From positions 496,001 through 560,000 of the forward strand of contig NZ_CP108364.1 in assembly GCF_035946055.1 (NCBI RefSeq): 64,000 nucleotides of DNA, in the 5' to 3' direction. The notes below the pieces were generated by a model. It was not told the origin of the DNA, did not search any database, and was given only the letters and a program-made list of their open reading frames with translations. This document shows, piece by piece, positions 52,286 through 60,833 of this stretch. The DNA is from Streptomyces sp. NBC_01341 (GTDB lineage Bacteria; Actinomycetota; Actinomycetes; Streptomycetales; Streptomycetaceae). The position numbers and the translations under genes are program-made. Each line of letters opens with the position of its first letter. Position 1 is the stretch's first letter.

Positions 52286-52562
52286 ATGCTCGATGCACTC
52301 GGTGTGGTGTTCCTCGTGCTCGCGGGGCTCGTCGCTCTCCTGGGGTTGCCACCTGATGGGTGGCGTCCTGGTGGAGCAGGCCCGACGCCGACGGATCGTG
52401 CGCGTCGGCGAAACGGGGAACGGTCTCACCGAGTCACTGCAACTACACGCCGCCTTCTGCGTCTTCCTCGTCGTCACGGCGGTCATCGCCTTGATCGGAG
52501 TGGTGATTCTCCAGGGCTACGATGCGGCCGTGTCCGATCCGGACATCTGGATCGAACCGTGA
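52286..52562 (+). pseudogene. Small two-helix membrane protein, probably frameshifted
   Basis: From ATG 52286 one frame gives a clear membrane helix (MLDALGVVFLVLAGLVALLG); after about 25 codons the sensible sequence moves to another frame (LMGGVLVEQARRRRIVRVGE, later HAAFCVFLVVTAVIALIGVV) and ends at 52562. Removing one C near 52352 joins them into a ~91-residue protein with two helices and a basic loop. If the frameshift is real, the second part could still start at ATG 52356. Overlaps the 3' end of the next gene on the other strand. Confidence 0.5.
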
Positions 52563-53135
52563 TGTGAGGCGCCCCGCCGTGCCGGACCTGACAGCGGGCA
52601 GGTCGGCCTGTGTACTTGCGCGGTCCAGGGCGTACACGACTTGCCGCGCGTCCCACTCGACAACGTGGTCGATCAAGCTCATGCCCACGGATTCGAGCAG
52701 GCGACGCGAACGGTGATTCGCCTCCTGGGTGACCGCCACCACACCCGCAGGCTCGAAATCAGCTTCACCAAGAGCCCAGGCCACTACCGCTCCGACTGCT
52801 TCTCTGCCGTATCCCCGGCCCCAGTGTGCGGGCAGTAGTTGGTACGACACCTCGGTGCGTCCCTGCCAACGGGAGCGGGGTTCGACGGAGACCAGGCCGA
52901 GCACAGCCCGGTCCGTGCTGCGGACGACGCCGAAAGCACCGAAATGCCCGACGCACGCCTCCTCGCGGGTGCTCAGCGCCGCCCCGCTCACAGGCCCGCC
53001 CAGGTAGCGGCGCACGTCGGGATCGGTCCACACGAGCGACAGTGTGGCTACGTCGGCACGCTCGATCGGGCGGAGGAGCAGCCGGTTCGTGGCCAGGCTG
53101 ACCGGCCACCGAACGGTACGGGAAGGCAGGCGCAT
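52443..53135 (-). CDS. RimJ/RimL-type GNAT acetyltransferase with antisense tail
   Basis: 230 residues from ATG 53135. The first ~175 residues are a normal RimJ/RimL protein: LATNRLLLRPIERADVATLS at the start, SYQLLPAHWGRGYGREAVGA as the acetyl-CoA loop and TQEANHRSRRLLESVGMSLI near the end. The last ~55 residues are charged and unlike the family; they are read antisense to the membrane-protein gene, suggesting the original stop was lost. Substrate unknown. Confidence 0.8.
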   Translation of the reverse strand: MRLPSRTVRWPVSLATNRLLLRPIERADVATLSLVWTDPDVRRYLGGPVSGAALSTREEACVGHFGAFGVVRSTDRAVLGLVSVEPRSRWQGRTEVSYQLLPAHWGRGYGREAVGAVVAWALGEADFEPAGVVAVTQEANHRSRRLLESVGMSLIDHVVEWDARQVVYALDRASTQADLPAVRSGTAGRLTSRFDPDVRIGHGRIVALENHHSDQGDDRRDDEEDAEGGV

Positions 53136-53252
53136 GACGCAGATTGTCGCAGCCGGGCAGCGGTGACCGGCCCTCCGCGATCAGGTCCGCGCTACGGCTG
53201 GGCCGGACGTCTACCGGGCTCGACAGGACACGCACTCGTGGCGGGGTCGCTC

Positions 53253-54509
53253 TCAGACCGCCAGCCAGGCGAGCGAAGCGACCACGAGCGCGCTCACACC
53301 GGTGTCCAGGGTGGGCTGGAGGACCGGGGCGAAGTGCGGGCTGTGGTTGACCGGACCCGGGGCGGCGGTCGTGCCGTCCGCCCCGTCGCCCCCGTGCGGT
53401 TCCGGGTCGCCACCGCCGATGCCCCAATAGGTGAACGGGACACCGAACGCGTCGGGGATCTTGCTCATGTCCTCACTCGCGGTCTGGAGGTCGATGGTGT
53501 GCGCGTCGGAGCCGAAGTGCTCGGCGAACACCTCGGCGACGCGCCGGGTCGTCTCGGCGTCGTTGACCGTGGGGGGAAAGGAGACGATCTTCTCGATCTC
53601 GGGTGGCTTCGGTGCCCCGGAGGCCTGGCACTCGGCCGTGACGATGCGCTCGATGGCCTGCAGCACGTGGGTGCGGGTGTGGTCGTCGTACGTGCGCACG
53701 TTGACCTGGATGACCGCACGGTCAGGGATAATGTTGGGGCCGGTCCCGGCGTGGATGCTGCCCACCGTGACCACCACCGGGGTGAGCGCCGCGATCTCCC
53801 GGGAGACGATCGTCTGGAGTCGCACGACGATCATCGCGGCCATCACCACGGGATCGACCGCGGTCTGCGGCATGGCGCCGTGTCCTCCCCGGCCATGGAC
53901 GGTGATCCGCAGACTGTCCGCGGCGGACATGAACGATCCGGCCCGGGTGCCGACATAACCTGCCGGATAGGGCAGGACGTGCTGGGCGAGCACCACGTCG
54001 GGGCGTGGCGCCTTGGCCGTGAGGCCGTCCGCGACCATCGCGTCGGCGCCGTCGCCCCGTTCCTCGGAGGGCTGGAGAAGCGCCACGAACGTGCCCTTCC
54101 AGGCGCCCGTGGACTCGGCCAGCAGGCGCACACAGCCGATCAGCGAGGCGATGTGGACGTCGTGCCCGCAGGCATGCATCACCGGCTGCTCCGTGCCGTC
54201 CCGCCCGGCCACCGTCACGGTGGATGCGTAGGGCAGCCCGGTCTGCTCCCGGACGGGCAGCGCGTCCATGTCGGCCCGGACCATGACCGTCGGGCCGTCA
54301 CCGTTGGTCAGGACCCCGACCACACCGGTACCGCCGATGCCCTCCACGACCCGGCAACCGAGGCCGCGCAGAAGGTCAGCCGCCTTTCGCGCCGTACGGT
54401 GCTCCTCCAGACCCAGCTCGGGGTTTCGGTGGAGATCCTTGTAGAGATCCTCGATGTCGTCGCGGATGCGGTCGAGGCCTGCCAGCACGGTGCGGGCGCT
54501 GTCGGTCAT
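53253..54509 (-). CDS. M20 family amidohydrolase
   Basis: 418 residues from ATG 54509 with AGGGAG 7 bases upstream. Metal-site motifs of the M20D group are visible: RADMDALPV, HACGHDVHIASLIGCVRLLA, LLQPSEERGDGADAMVADGL and, in the dimerisation domain, VHGRGGHGAMPQTAVDPVVM. Such enzymes hydrolyse N-acyl amino acids or indole-3-acetyl conjugates. Cytoplasmic. Usual length. Monocistronic. Confidence 0.93.
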   Translation of the reverse strand: MTDSARTVLAGLDRIRDDIEDLYKDLHRNPELGLEEHRTARKAADLLRGLGCRVVEGIGGTGVVGVLTNGDGPTVMVRADMDALPVREQTGLPYASTVTVAGRDGTEQPVMHACGHDVHIASLIGCVRLLAESTGAWKGTFVALLQPSEERGDGADAMVADGLTAKAPRPDVVLAQHVLPYPAGYVGTRAGSFMSAADSLRITVHGRGGHGAMPQTAVDPVVMAAMIVVRLQTIVSREIAALTPVVVTVGSIHAGTGPNIIPDRAVIQVNVRTYDDHTRTHVLQAIERIVTAECQASGAPKPPEIEKIVSFPPTVNDAETTRRVAEVFAEHFGSDAHTIDLQTASEDMSKIPDAFGVPFTYWGIGGGDPEPHGGDGADGTTAAPGPVNHSPHFAPVLQPTLDTGVSALVVASLAWLAV

Positions 54510-54742
54510 CCTGACTCCCTTTGGTTGCTCACGTCTTCGCTGGTCAGCCGAGATTACCGGCCGTCGGCGATCAGACGGCCCACCGGGCGCGACACGCCGG
54601 GGCGTGCGGCCCCGCGTCCCCCGGCAGTCCATCCCTACGAGCGGAACCTGATGGCTGCTCAGACGTCGCAGCGCTCCGCGCCTGCCCCTCCCGAGCGCGT
54701 CCGTCGCAACCGTCTCGATCGGCGCGTGGGTGCCAGGGCGCG

Positions 54743-55477
54743 TCAGCGGAGGTGCCGGGAGAAGAATCTCAGTGCGTCGGCCGGCTCGAGTTCCGGGATC
54801 TCGGCGTGCTTGCCGGGATTGGCGTGCAGCGTCTTGTCGACCGAGGCCAAGGCATCGAACAGGGCCAAGCCGTCCGCCCGCGGCACCCGCTCGTCGTCCC
54901 ACTGCAGAAGGAAGTCGACGGGAACGGTGATCCGGGAGGCAGTGTCGTCCCCCGGGACCGACAGTCCGCCGAGGCCGAGTACCGCAGCCCGGACGCGGGG
55001 CTCGGCGGCGACGAAAGGCACGCCGAGTCCGCAGCCCAACGACACGCCCCAGTAACCGACGGGACCGGCGCCCACGTGATCCAGCCGCTGGACCGCGTCC
55101 AGAACCTCCCGCCACTCGGGTACGGTTCGGCGGGCCACCAGCGCCTGGAAACCTGCGACGAGCGGAGCCGGCTCTTCGCCCGCGTCGATGCGCGCCCGGT
55201 TCGCCGTCGCGATCCGGTCGAGCACTTCGTCCGTCGGCCGGTCGCCGTGCCCGGGCACGTCGACCGCGACCACTGCGAAGTCGCCCTCGCACACGAAGCG
55301 GCGGGCCCTCTCCACGATGTCGGGAGCCTTCTTGTGCTGACCACCGCCGTGTCCCATGAGGATCAGGGGGCGGGTGCCGACAGCACCCTCGCGTGTCCAC
55401 AGCACACCGGGAAGGTCACCGAGGAAGAAGAGCTGCTCGGAAACACCGTCGGACAGGGAATGAGAGAGGAAGCGCAT
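54743..55477 (-). CDS. Alpha/beta hydrolase (dienelactone-hydrolase-like)
   Basis: 244 residues from ATG 55477 (an in-frame ATG at 55513 only adds an unlikely leader). Oxyanion/entry strand RPLILMGHGGGQHK, nucleophile elbow GYWGVSLGCGLG (Ser in GVSLG), acid region PVDFLLQWDDERVP and His near the end (TLHANPGKHAEIPE). No export signal. Typical of actinobacterial short alpha/beta hydrolases of unknown substrate. Confidence 0.88.
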   Translation of the reverse strand: MRFLSHSLSDGVSEQLFFLGDLPGVLWTREGAVGTRPLILMGHGGGQHKKAPDIVERARRFVCEGDFAVVAVDVPGHGDRPTDEVLDRIATANRARIDAGEEPAPLVAGFQALVARRTVPEWREVLDAVQRLDHVGAGPVGYWGVSLGCGLGVPFVAAEPRVRAAVLGLGGLSVPGDDTASRITVPVDFLLQWDDERVPRADGLALFDALASVDKTLHANPGKHAEIPELEPADALRFFSRHLR

Positions 55478-55660
55478 GCTTTTCGGGCCTTTCGGAGCGC
55501 CTTGTGCGGGCACTCCCTCAGCCTGTGCGCATGAGGGAGTCCCGACCTGTCACAGCGTTGATCGGACTCACCTCCTCGGTTCACAGAACTGGGCGGCACG
55601 GAACCTATCACAGCGAAAACCCTTCGACAGGAACTGCCGGACCGGCCATGATCCGCTCTC

Positions 55661-56416
55661 GTGACGACACCGAAGCAACTCCTGGTCCGGACGGCCGCCC
55701 GCAACAACGCCGAGTGGTGTGCGGCGATGAGCCGCTCCCACGGCGTCGAGAGCGAGTTCGGCGCGCAGGTCTGGCGCGCTCCGACTCGGACCCCGCTCTT
55801 CTATCCGGATGCCGTGACCCTCACACCGGGCACCGCCCCGGCCACGGTGACGGACGGCGTGGACGCCATGACGCCAGGCGCGTCGGTCAAGGACAGTTTC
55901 TCCGACGTCGACCTGTCGGCCGTCGGCTACCGGATCCTGTTCGAGGCTCAGTGGATACACCGTCCGGCAGGTGTGCCGGCCGCCCGTTACAGTCACGCGT
56001 GGGAAGTGGCTGACAGCCCTGCCGCGCTGCGCGCCTGGGCGGACGCCTGGGACGAGGGGGACGGCCATGCGGATCTCTTCCGGTCGGAACTGCTGGACGA
56101 CCCCGCCACCTTCGTACTCGCCGGGCGATCGCCCGAAGGCCGGATCACAGCCGGCGCCGTGGCAAGTCTCAGCGAGAAGGCCGTCGGCATCTCCAACGTC
56201 TTCGCATCGGAGGGCGGCCCGGACGCGGCCTGGCCCTTCGTGCTCACAGCGGTGCACAGCCTGTTCCCGGCCCTGCCGCTCGTCGGATACGAACACGGCG
56301 ACGCCCTGGCGGCCGCGGTACGCCACGGCTTCGAGCCGATCGGGCCTCTGCGGATCTGGCTGCGGGGTGAGGAGACCCCGCCGGTGGGTGAGGCTGGGAC
56401 CGGCACGACCGGCTGA
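55661..56416 (+). CDS. GNAT-like protein
   Basis: 251 residues from a GTG at 55661. No Shine-Dalgarno; CATGAT ends 8 bases upstream, so leaderless expression is possible. The N-terminal part is atypical (NNAEWCAAMSRSHGVESEFG, VWRAPTRTPLFYPDAVTLTP), while the C-terminal part resembles an acetyl-CoA-binding GNAT half (AVGISNVFASEGGPDAAWPF, PLVGYEHGDALAAAVRHGFE). Such proteins are annotated as hypothetical or acetyltransferase-like. Activity is unproven because motif A is degenerate. Confidence 0.75.
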   Translation: MTTPKQLLVRTAARNNAEWCAAMSRSHGVESEFGAQVWRAPTRTPLFYPDAVTLTPGTAPATVTDGVDAMTPGASVKDSFSDVDLSAVGYRILFEAQWIHRPAGVPAARYSHAWEVADSPAALRAWADAWDEGDGHADLFRSELLDDPATFVLAGRSPEGRITAGAVASLSEKAVGISNVFASEGGPDAAWPFVLTAVHSLFPALPLVGYEHGDALAAAVRHGFEPIGPLRIWLRGEETPPVGEAGTGTTG

Positions 56417-56421
56417 GCCGC

Positions 56422-56682
56422 TCACGTCGATGGGATGCAGCAGGCAGGCCACGTCCTCACCCGGCCCGCTCGGCCAAGAACATCCGCGCGTTCTTCCTCG
56501 CTCAGATAGCTGGTGTCCAGGAGCGGGTGAACCTCTCCCGCCCCGAAGAAGTCGAGGTCGAGAAGACGGGTGAGGTCGGTGCGGTCCTCCCGCTGAGCCA
56601 CCAGCAGCACGCGCAGATCGTCGGATATCGGCCGGCCGTCCAGCCGGTCGCGGGAGAACCCGGCGAGCCGATCGTCGTACAT
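56422..56682 (-). CDS. Small acidic protein of unknown function
   Basis: 86 residues from ATG 56682 with GAGAGG 4 bases upstream; an earlier in-frame ATG at 56823 would add an unlikely leader. Reads DDRLAGFSRDRLDGRPISDD and LLDLDFFGAGEVHPLLDTSY; no membrane segment. Not recognised. Convergent with the GNAT-like gene (5-base gap between stops). Confidence 0.65.
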   Translation of the reverse strand: MYDDRLAGFSRDRLDGRPISDDLRVLLVAQREDRTDLTRLLDLDFFGAGEVHPLLDTSYLSEEERADVLGRAGRVRTWPACCIPST

Positions 56683-56870
56683 GCGACCTCTCAAGACGTC
56701 GAAGCAAGATCCTCGCGTCAACGTAGCAGCGGTGTCTGACAAGTCGTCGGAGCTGTCGGACCCGGAGCATCTCCACGGGAAGTTCGGCCGCCCGGACCGA
56801 CCTTCGCACTGCCAGGTCTGCATCTCGCACGCCGGGGCACACGGGTTCCAACCGACTAAGGAGCTACGTC

Positions 56871-57041
56871 ATGCTGGCAATCGCAGCGGCAGTACTGTTC
56901 TTCATATCCTTCCTGATCAACGCCGCCGACATCACGACCAACGATGTCTTCTCCTCGGTCAATGTGATGCTGATCGGGCTGGGTCTGCTCGCTCTTCACG
57001 TCGCCGGCATCGGCCATGGCCGGCGAGTCGGCAGACGGTGA
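56871..57041 (+). CDS. Very small two-helix membrane protein
   Basis: 56 residues from ATG 56871 with AAGGAG 7 bases upstream. Two hydrophobic helices (MLAIAAAVLFFISFLINAAD and SVNVMLIGLGLLALHVAGIG) flank a polar loop DITTNDVF; the C-terminus is basic (GRRVGRR). Matches a widespread type of tiny Streptomyces membrane protein. Function unknown. Likely missed by length cut-offs. The 278 bases after it (57042-57319) hold no supported gene. Confidence 0.85.
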   Translation: MLAIAAAVLFFISFLINAADITTNDVFSSVNVMLIGLGLLALHVAGIGHGRRVGRR

Positions 57042-57319
57042 TGTCCGCCTGAGCCGGACCGAGTCGGACAGTCTCCGCGCAGTCGTGCAATGCCCCGGTG
57101 GGGCTCGCGACAACTGCGTCGGGGACTGCCCGACTCGTTCATGTCCGGGGGACGGCGGCAGCAGCGTCACCCATGGGCCCGGTGGTCGGGCAACCGCACA
57201 TCCCGATGGTGCATACCGGCGACAGCACCGACCCGTACGTCATGGCGTTCCACGTGCCCGGCAACGGATCCTTGGATCTGCCGCTGCCACGACGCCCGGC
57301 GCTCGCGGTCGGTCGCTCG

Positions 57320-58393
57320 TCAGTGGCGCGGCGCCGGGTACGCCTTGGGGAGGCGCATGCCACGGTCGGCCATGATGTCCCGTACACGGTTCGGGTAGTC
57401 GGTGATGAGCCCGTCGATGCCCATGTCCATGAGTGCCTCGATCGTGGCGGGGTCGTCACACGTCCACGGGATGACCTTGAGGCCGCGCCGGTGAGCGTCG
57501 GAGATCATCTTCTTGTCCGGGTAGAACCGGAAGTCCGGATCCGCGATGGTGCCGTTCTGGGGGAAGCCGTAGTTCGGGGACAGTGCGGTGACGCCGCTGA
57601 TCGATGCGGCCGCCTTCACGAAGTCGCCGTCGTAGTCGTCGGCGTCGATGCCACCGAGCCAGGGTGACGCTCCGGGCTTGCCCACCTGCAGGAAGTCGTA
57701 GTTCGTCAGGGCGACCAGGGGGTAGCGGGGCGCGAGCTTGTGCATCGCCTTCAGCGCCCCCCAGTCGAAGGACTGGACGGTGACCTGCTTCTCGATGCCC
57801 GAGCGGTGGATCTCCTCGAAGACACGTCGCACGAACAGCTCGCGGGGCGCGGTCTGCTCGGGCGCCCCGGCCTCCACCTTCGTCTCGATGTTCAGCTTGA
57901 TGTGCTTCGCGCGGTAGTGCTTGACCAGGTTGAGCACGTCCTTGAGCTCCACCATGCGGAAGCCCTTGATCTGCTCCTGCTCGGGGAAGCCGGGCAGTTG
58001 CTGGTAACCGCAGTCCATGCTCTTGATCTGCTCGAGCGTCAGGTCCTTGATGTACTTGCGGACGTACGGGTACATGGGGTCGCCCGGGGTGACCGGACCG
58101 GTGTCCTGGCACTTCTGGGCACTGATCTGACGGTCGTGGTTCACGACGACCTTCTGGTCCTTGGTGATCTGGGTGTCCAGCTCCAGGGTGCTGACCCCCA
58201 GGCGTATCGCCTTCCCGAAGCCTTCGAGGGACTCCTCGGTGGTCAGCCCGAGGCCGCCTCGGTGGGCTTGGAGGTCGAATGAGGCTCCGCGAGGCGGTTT
58301 GTGGTCGTGGTGGAGCGTGTCGGCCTGGGCAACCGCCGGGACGGCGAATGCGGGAAGAAGGGCCAGGACGGTCGCTGTGTGCCTCAGGGACAT
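57320..58393 (-). CDS. glpQ: Secreted glycerophosphodiester phosphodiesterase
   Basis: 357 residues from ATG 58393. Signal peptide (LRHTATVLALLPAFAVPAVA, cleaved near AQA-DT). GDPD catalytic marks: FDLQAHRGGLGLTTEESLEG (His-Arg and Glu), STLELDTQITKDQKVVVNHD (Glu, Asp and second His), KLNIETKVE, and PWTCDDPATIEALMDMGIDG. It hydrolyses glycerophosphodiesters outside the cell to glycerol-3-phosphate and alcohol; the product could feed glycerol metabolism. PhoP control is known for related Streptomyces genes, but only a poor PHO-box-like sequence was found upstream. Confidence 0.94.
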   Translation of the reverse strand: MSLRHTATVLALLPAFAVPAVAQADTLHHDHKPPRGASFDLQAHRGGLGLTTEESLEGFGKAIRLGVSTLELDTQITKDQKVVVNHDRQISAQKCQDTGPVTPGDPMYPYVRKYIKDLTLEQIKSMDCGYQQLPGFPEQEQIKGFRMVELKDVLNLVKHYRAKHIKLNIETKVEAGAPEQTAPRELFVRRVFEEIHRSGIEKQVTVQSFDWGALKAMHKLAPRYPLVALTNYDFLQVGKPGASPWLGGIDADDYDGDFVKAAASISGVTALSPNYGFPQNGTIADPDFRFYPDKKMISDAHRRGLKVIPWTCDDPATIEALMDMGIDGLITDYPNRVRDIMADRGMRLPKAYPAPRH

Positions 58394-58593
58394 GTGTGCC
58401 TCGTTACGTTCGTCTTACCGGACGCCGGGAAGCCAATCCGGGGAGATCGACCGCGACGCAGACCGGACATGAGAACAGTGTGAACACCCGCGAAACGGTA
58501 ACTTCCCAGCAAGCCGGGCGCATCACGGCCCACCGGACTGGCCGGCCACCGGTCCGCTTACCCAGTGATACCCACCGGACACACACTCCCTTG

Positions 58594-58617
58594 ATAGGCA
58601 AGTGGGTACTTGCCTAT
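58594..58617. promoter_or_regulatory. ArsR operator: perfect 10-bp inverted repeat over the -10 box
   Basis: ATAGGCAAGT (58594-58603) and ACTTGCCTAT (58608-58617) are perfect inverse complements around GGGT. The right arm overlaps the -10 TATGGT (58615-58620), which lies 6 bases before the GTG of the ArsR gene. Position and symmetry fit autorepression by the encoded ArsR-type dimer. Confidence 0.85.
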
Positions 58618-58626
58618 GGTGTCCCT

Positions 58627-58920
58627 GTGGCGGAGGATGTTTTCAGGGCTCTGGCCGACCCGACCCGTCGGCACATCCTCGACGGGCTGGCGGAGCGGGG
58701 TGGTCAGACCCTGTTCGAGATCTGCGCACGACTGGTGTCCGGACACGGGCTGGAGCTGTCACGCCAGGCAGTCAGCCAGCATCTGGCCGTGCTGGAATCG
58801 GCGGGCCTGGTCCGTTCGCGGCGCGAGGGCCGCTACAAGTTCCACGACCTGAACACCGAACCCCTTGAGCACATCCTGAACCGATGGCTCCGACCCGATA
58901 CGACGGAGAGCGCCCCATGA
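58627..58920 (+). CDS. ArsR family transcriptional regulator
   Basis: 97 residues from a GTG at 58627, predicted leaderless (-10 TATGGT 6 bases upstream, no Shine-Dalgarno). Winged helix-turn-helix: DVFRALADPTRRHILDGLAE, LELSRQAVSQHLAVLESAGL and the wing LVRSRREGRYKFHDLN. No cysteine metal site of ArsR/SmtB type, so it belongs to the subgroup paired with VOC or SRPBCC genes. Its stop overlaps the VOC start (ATGA); it probably represses both through the palindrome at 58594. Confidence 0.92.
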   Translation: MAEDVFRALADPTRRHILDGLAERGGQTLFEICARLVSGHGLELSRQAVSQHLAVLESAGLVRSRREGRYKFHDLNTEPLEHILNRWLRPDTTESAP

Positions 58921-59303
58921 GGATCCACCTGTCCAGTGTCTTCGTGGACGACCAGGACAAGGCACTGCGTTTCTACACGGACGTCCTGGGGTTCGCGAAG
59001 AAGACCGAAGTGCCACTGGGCGAGCACAGATGGCTGACCCTCGTCTCTCCGGAAGCGCCTGACGGAACCGAGCTGCTCCTGGAACCCGACGGCCACCCCG
59101 CGGTGAAGCCCTACAAGACGGCGCTGGTCGACGACGGCATCCCGGCAGCCTCCTTCGCCGTGGACGACGTGCACGCGGAGTTCGGCCGGCTGCGCGACCT
59201 GGGCGTCCGCTTCACCCAGGAGCCCCTCGAGATGGGACCCGTCACCACTGCGGTGTTCGACGACACGTGCGGCAACCTCATCCAGATCGTGCACAGCGAG
59301 TAG
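58917..59303 (+). CDS. VOC (glyoxalase/bleomycin-resistance fold) protein
   Basis: 128 residues from ATG 58917, overlapping the ArsR stop by 4 bases. VOC fold: HLSSVFVDDQDKALRFYTDV, then LGFAKKTEVPLGEHRWLTLV and the C-terminal FDDTCGNLIQIVH with its metal-site Glu/His pattern incomplete. Substrate unknown. Cotranscribed with its probable repressor, so it may deal with the compound that ArsR senses. Confidence 0.9.
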   Translation: MRIHLSSVFVDDQDKALRFYTDVLGFAKKTEVPLGEHRWLTLVSPEAPDGTELLLEPDGHPAVKPYKTALVDDGIPAASFAVDDVHAEFGRLRDLGVRFTQEPLEMGPVTTAVFDDTCGNLIQIVHSE

Positions 59304-59396
59304 GACCTCGGCGGGGCTACGGAGGGTCCCGACGGCGCGGGACGCATCCTCCGCACCCGCGCACCGCCGCCGGGCCTCCTCCGGAGCCTCGGGAAC

Positions 59397-59831
59397 ATGC
59401 GGCATCATGGGCTCATGCGGACCCGACCTGTGCTCATCTACGACGGAGACTGTGCCTTCTGCACGTCCTCGGTCGTTTTCGCCGAACGCCATGTGCGGCC
59501 CCGCTGCGAGATCACGCCCTGGCAGTTCGCGGATCTGGAGTCTCTCGGTGTCACACAGGGGCGGGCCGAGTACGAACTCCTGTGGACCACCCCGACCGGC
59601 TCGGTCCACGGCGGCGCCCAAGCAGTCGCCAAGCTGCTGCTGAGCGCCGGCGGGGCGTGGAGCGTCCTGGGCGCACTGCTCACCCTTCCCCCGGTCCGAT
59701 GGCTCGCCCACGGCGTCTACCGGCTCGTGGCCGACCACCGCGACAGGATGCCGGGCGGTACACCGGCGTGCGCGGTGCCCGCGGCGCAGCGACAGGGCCC
59801 GTACGGCACGGAACCGCAGAACACCCACTGA
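59397..59831 (+). CDS. DCC family thiol-disulfide oxidoreductase (DUF393)
   Basis: 144 residues from ATG 59397 (GGAG 10 bases upstream); ATG 59415 is an alternative close to the usual family start. The DCC signature with its CxxC-like pair is LIYDGDCAFCTSS; further marks are ITPWQFADLESLGVTQGRAE and GGAQAVAKLLLSAGGAWSVL. Thioredoxin-like fold predicted; partner proteins unknown. Followed by 225 bases without a gene. Confidence 0.9.
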   Translation: MRHHGLMRTRPVLIYDGDCAFCTSSVVFAERHVRPRCEITPWQFADLESLGVTQGRAEYELLWTTPTGSVHGGAQAVAKLLLSAGGAWSVLGALLTLPPVRWLAHGVYRLVADHRDRMPGGTPACAVPAAQRQGPYGTEPQNTH

Positions 59832-60056
59832 CGCCCCGCCTGAGGCACGCGCACGCGACGGGGGCCTCGGCCGCGAGTCGACAGAGCGGCGCCGCGCCTG
59901 CACGCCCCCTGTCCGCGCCGGCCTCCGGCACGGGCGTCACTTCCCCACCCGGCAGCGGCCACCCACGACCGACCGGCTCCGGCCCCGGTCACCGCCCTCG
60001 TCCGGGGCTCGGGCAAGGTGTACGCCATGTTTGCAGCACATCAGTAATACGACGTC

Positions 60057-60833
60057 GTGGTCACGGGAGTGGCGCCCGTGGGCGCAACTGTCCTTGCCGA
60101 AGGCCACGAAGGCTTCATCGATCAGGCCAAGCACCCCTCCGGGTGGTCGGACGGCACACCGCACGCGCAGGTCGGGGACCGGATGCGGGCAGTCGTGCTG
60201 GATGCCACCAGGAGACCGGCTCGGTTCAGCGCGCTGCCGAGTGACATGCGCGTTGCGCGCACCTTGCGCCACACGGAGCCGCTGACGCGCCTGTGTCCGC
60301 CGCCTCCCGGGGGGCACCGCATCGTCCGGTGGGAGGCCGTCGAGGGGGAGCTGGGTGTCACCCTGCCTGCCGACTACAAGCGGCTGGTCGAAACGTACGG
60401 CGGCGGTCAGTTCGCCGAGACGATCTGGCTGCTGGAACCGGACTGCCCGGATTCGATGTACGACCTGATCGCCCAGGTCGCGGAGCGGGAGGAAATCCTC
60501 GACGAGCTCTGGGAAGCGGGCGAGAGGAGGCCGGCGGAACTCGATGAGAGCGGCGTGCGGCTGATTCCGTGGGCGTATGTGGAGGGCGCGGGGCACTTTC
60601 TGTACTGGCTGGTCCGAGAGGGCGTCGAACCCGAGGAGTGGACTGTCATCCTCAATGAGGGACGAGGCCCCCTCTGGGAAGCGGCTCCTGTTTCGTGCAG
60701 CAGGTATCTCCTGGACGTGATGACGGGCACGGCGGACTCGCTCTACTTCTCCGGCCCTGAAGACCCCGACCAGACCTGCGCCCAGGAGAACCTGTCTCGG
60801 TTCAGGCCCAACTCGGAGATTCTGCTGGGGTGA
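60057..60833 (+). CDS. S1-like domain fused to SMI1/KNR4 domain
   Basis: 258 residues from a GTG at 60057 (a TAA lies 12 bases upstream in frame, so no longer form). Residues 1-70 resemble an S1 RNA-binding barrel (GVAPVGATVLAEGHEGFIDQ, then VGDRMRAVVLD), though its first strand seems clipped. Residues 85-250 are a SMI1/KNR4 domain (WEAVEGELGVTLPADYKRLV, YGGGQFAETIWLL). In bacteria SMI1/KNR4 proteins often serve as immunity proteins to polymorphic toxins; S1-SMI1 combinations occur in Streptomyces without known function. No toxin gene is adjacent. Confidence 0.78.
   Translation: MVTGVAPVGATVLAEGHEGFIDQAKHPSGWSDGTPHAQVGDRMRAVVLDATRRPARFSALPSDMRVARTLRHTEPLTRLCPPPPGGHRIVRWEAVEGELGVTLPADYKRLVETYGGGQFAETIWLLEPDCPDSMYDLIAQVAEREEILDELWEAGERRPAELDESGVRLIPWAYVEGAGHFLYWLVREGVEPEEWTVILNEGRGPLWEAAPVSCSRYLLDVMTGTADSLYFSGPEDPDQTCAQENLSRFRPNSEILLG

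Noticed and set aside
57173..57319. Short plus-strand frame starting MGPVVGQPHIPMVHTGD
   Set aside because: No ribosome site, no recognised family, and the frame continues only by running antisense to the glycerophosphodiesterase.
58440..58520. PHO box upstream of the glycerophosphodiesterase
   Set aside because: GTTCAC-like words exist, but their spacing and the 11-base repeat do not fit a PhoP site well.
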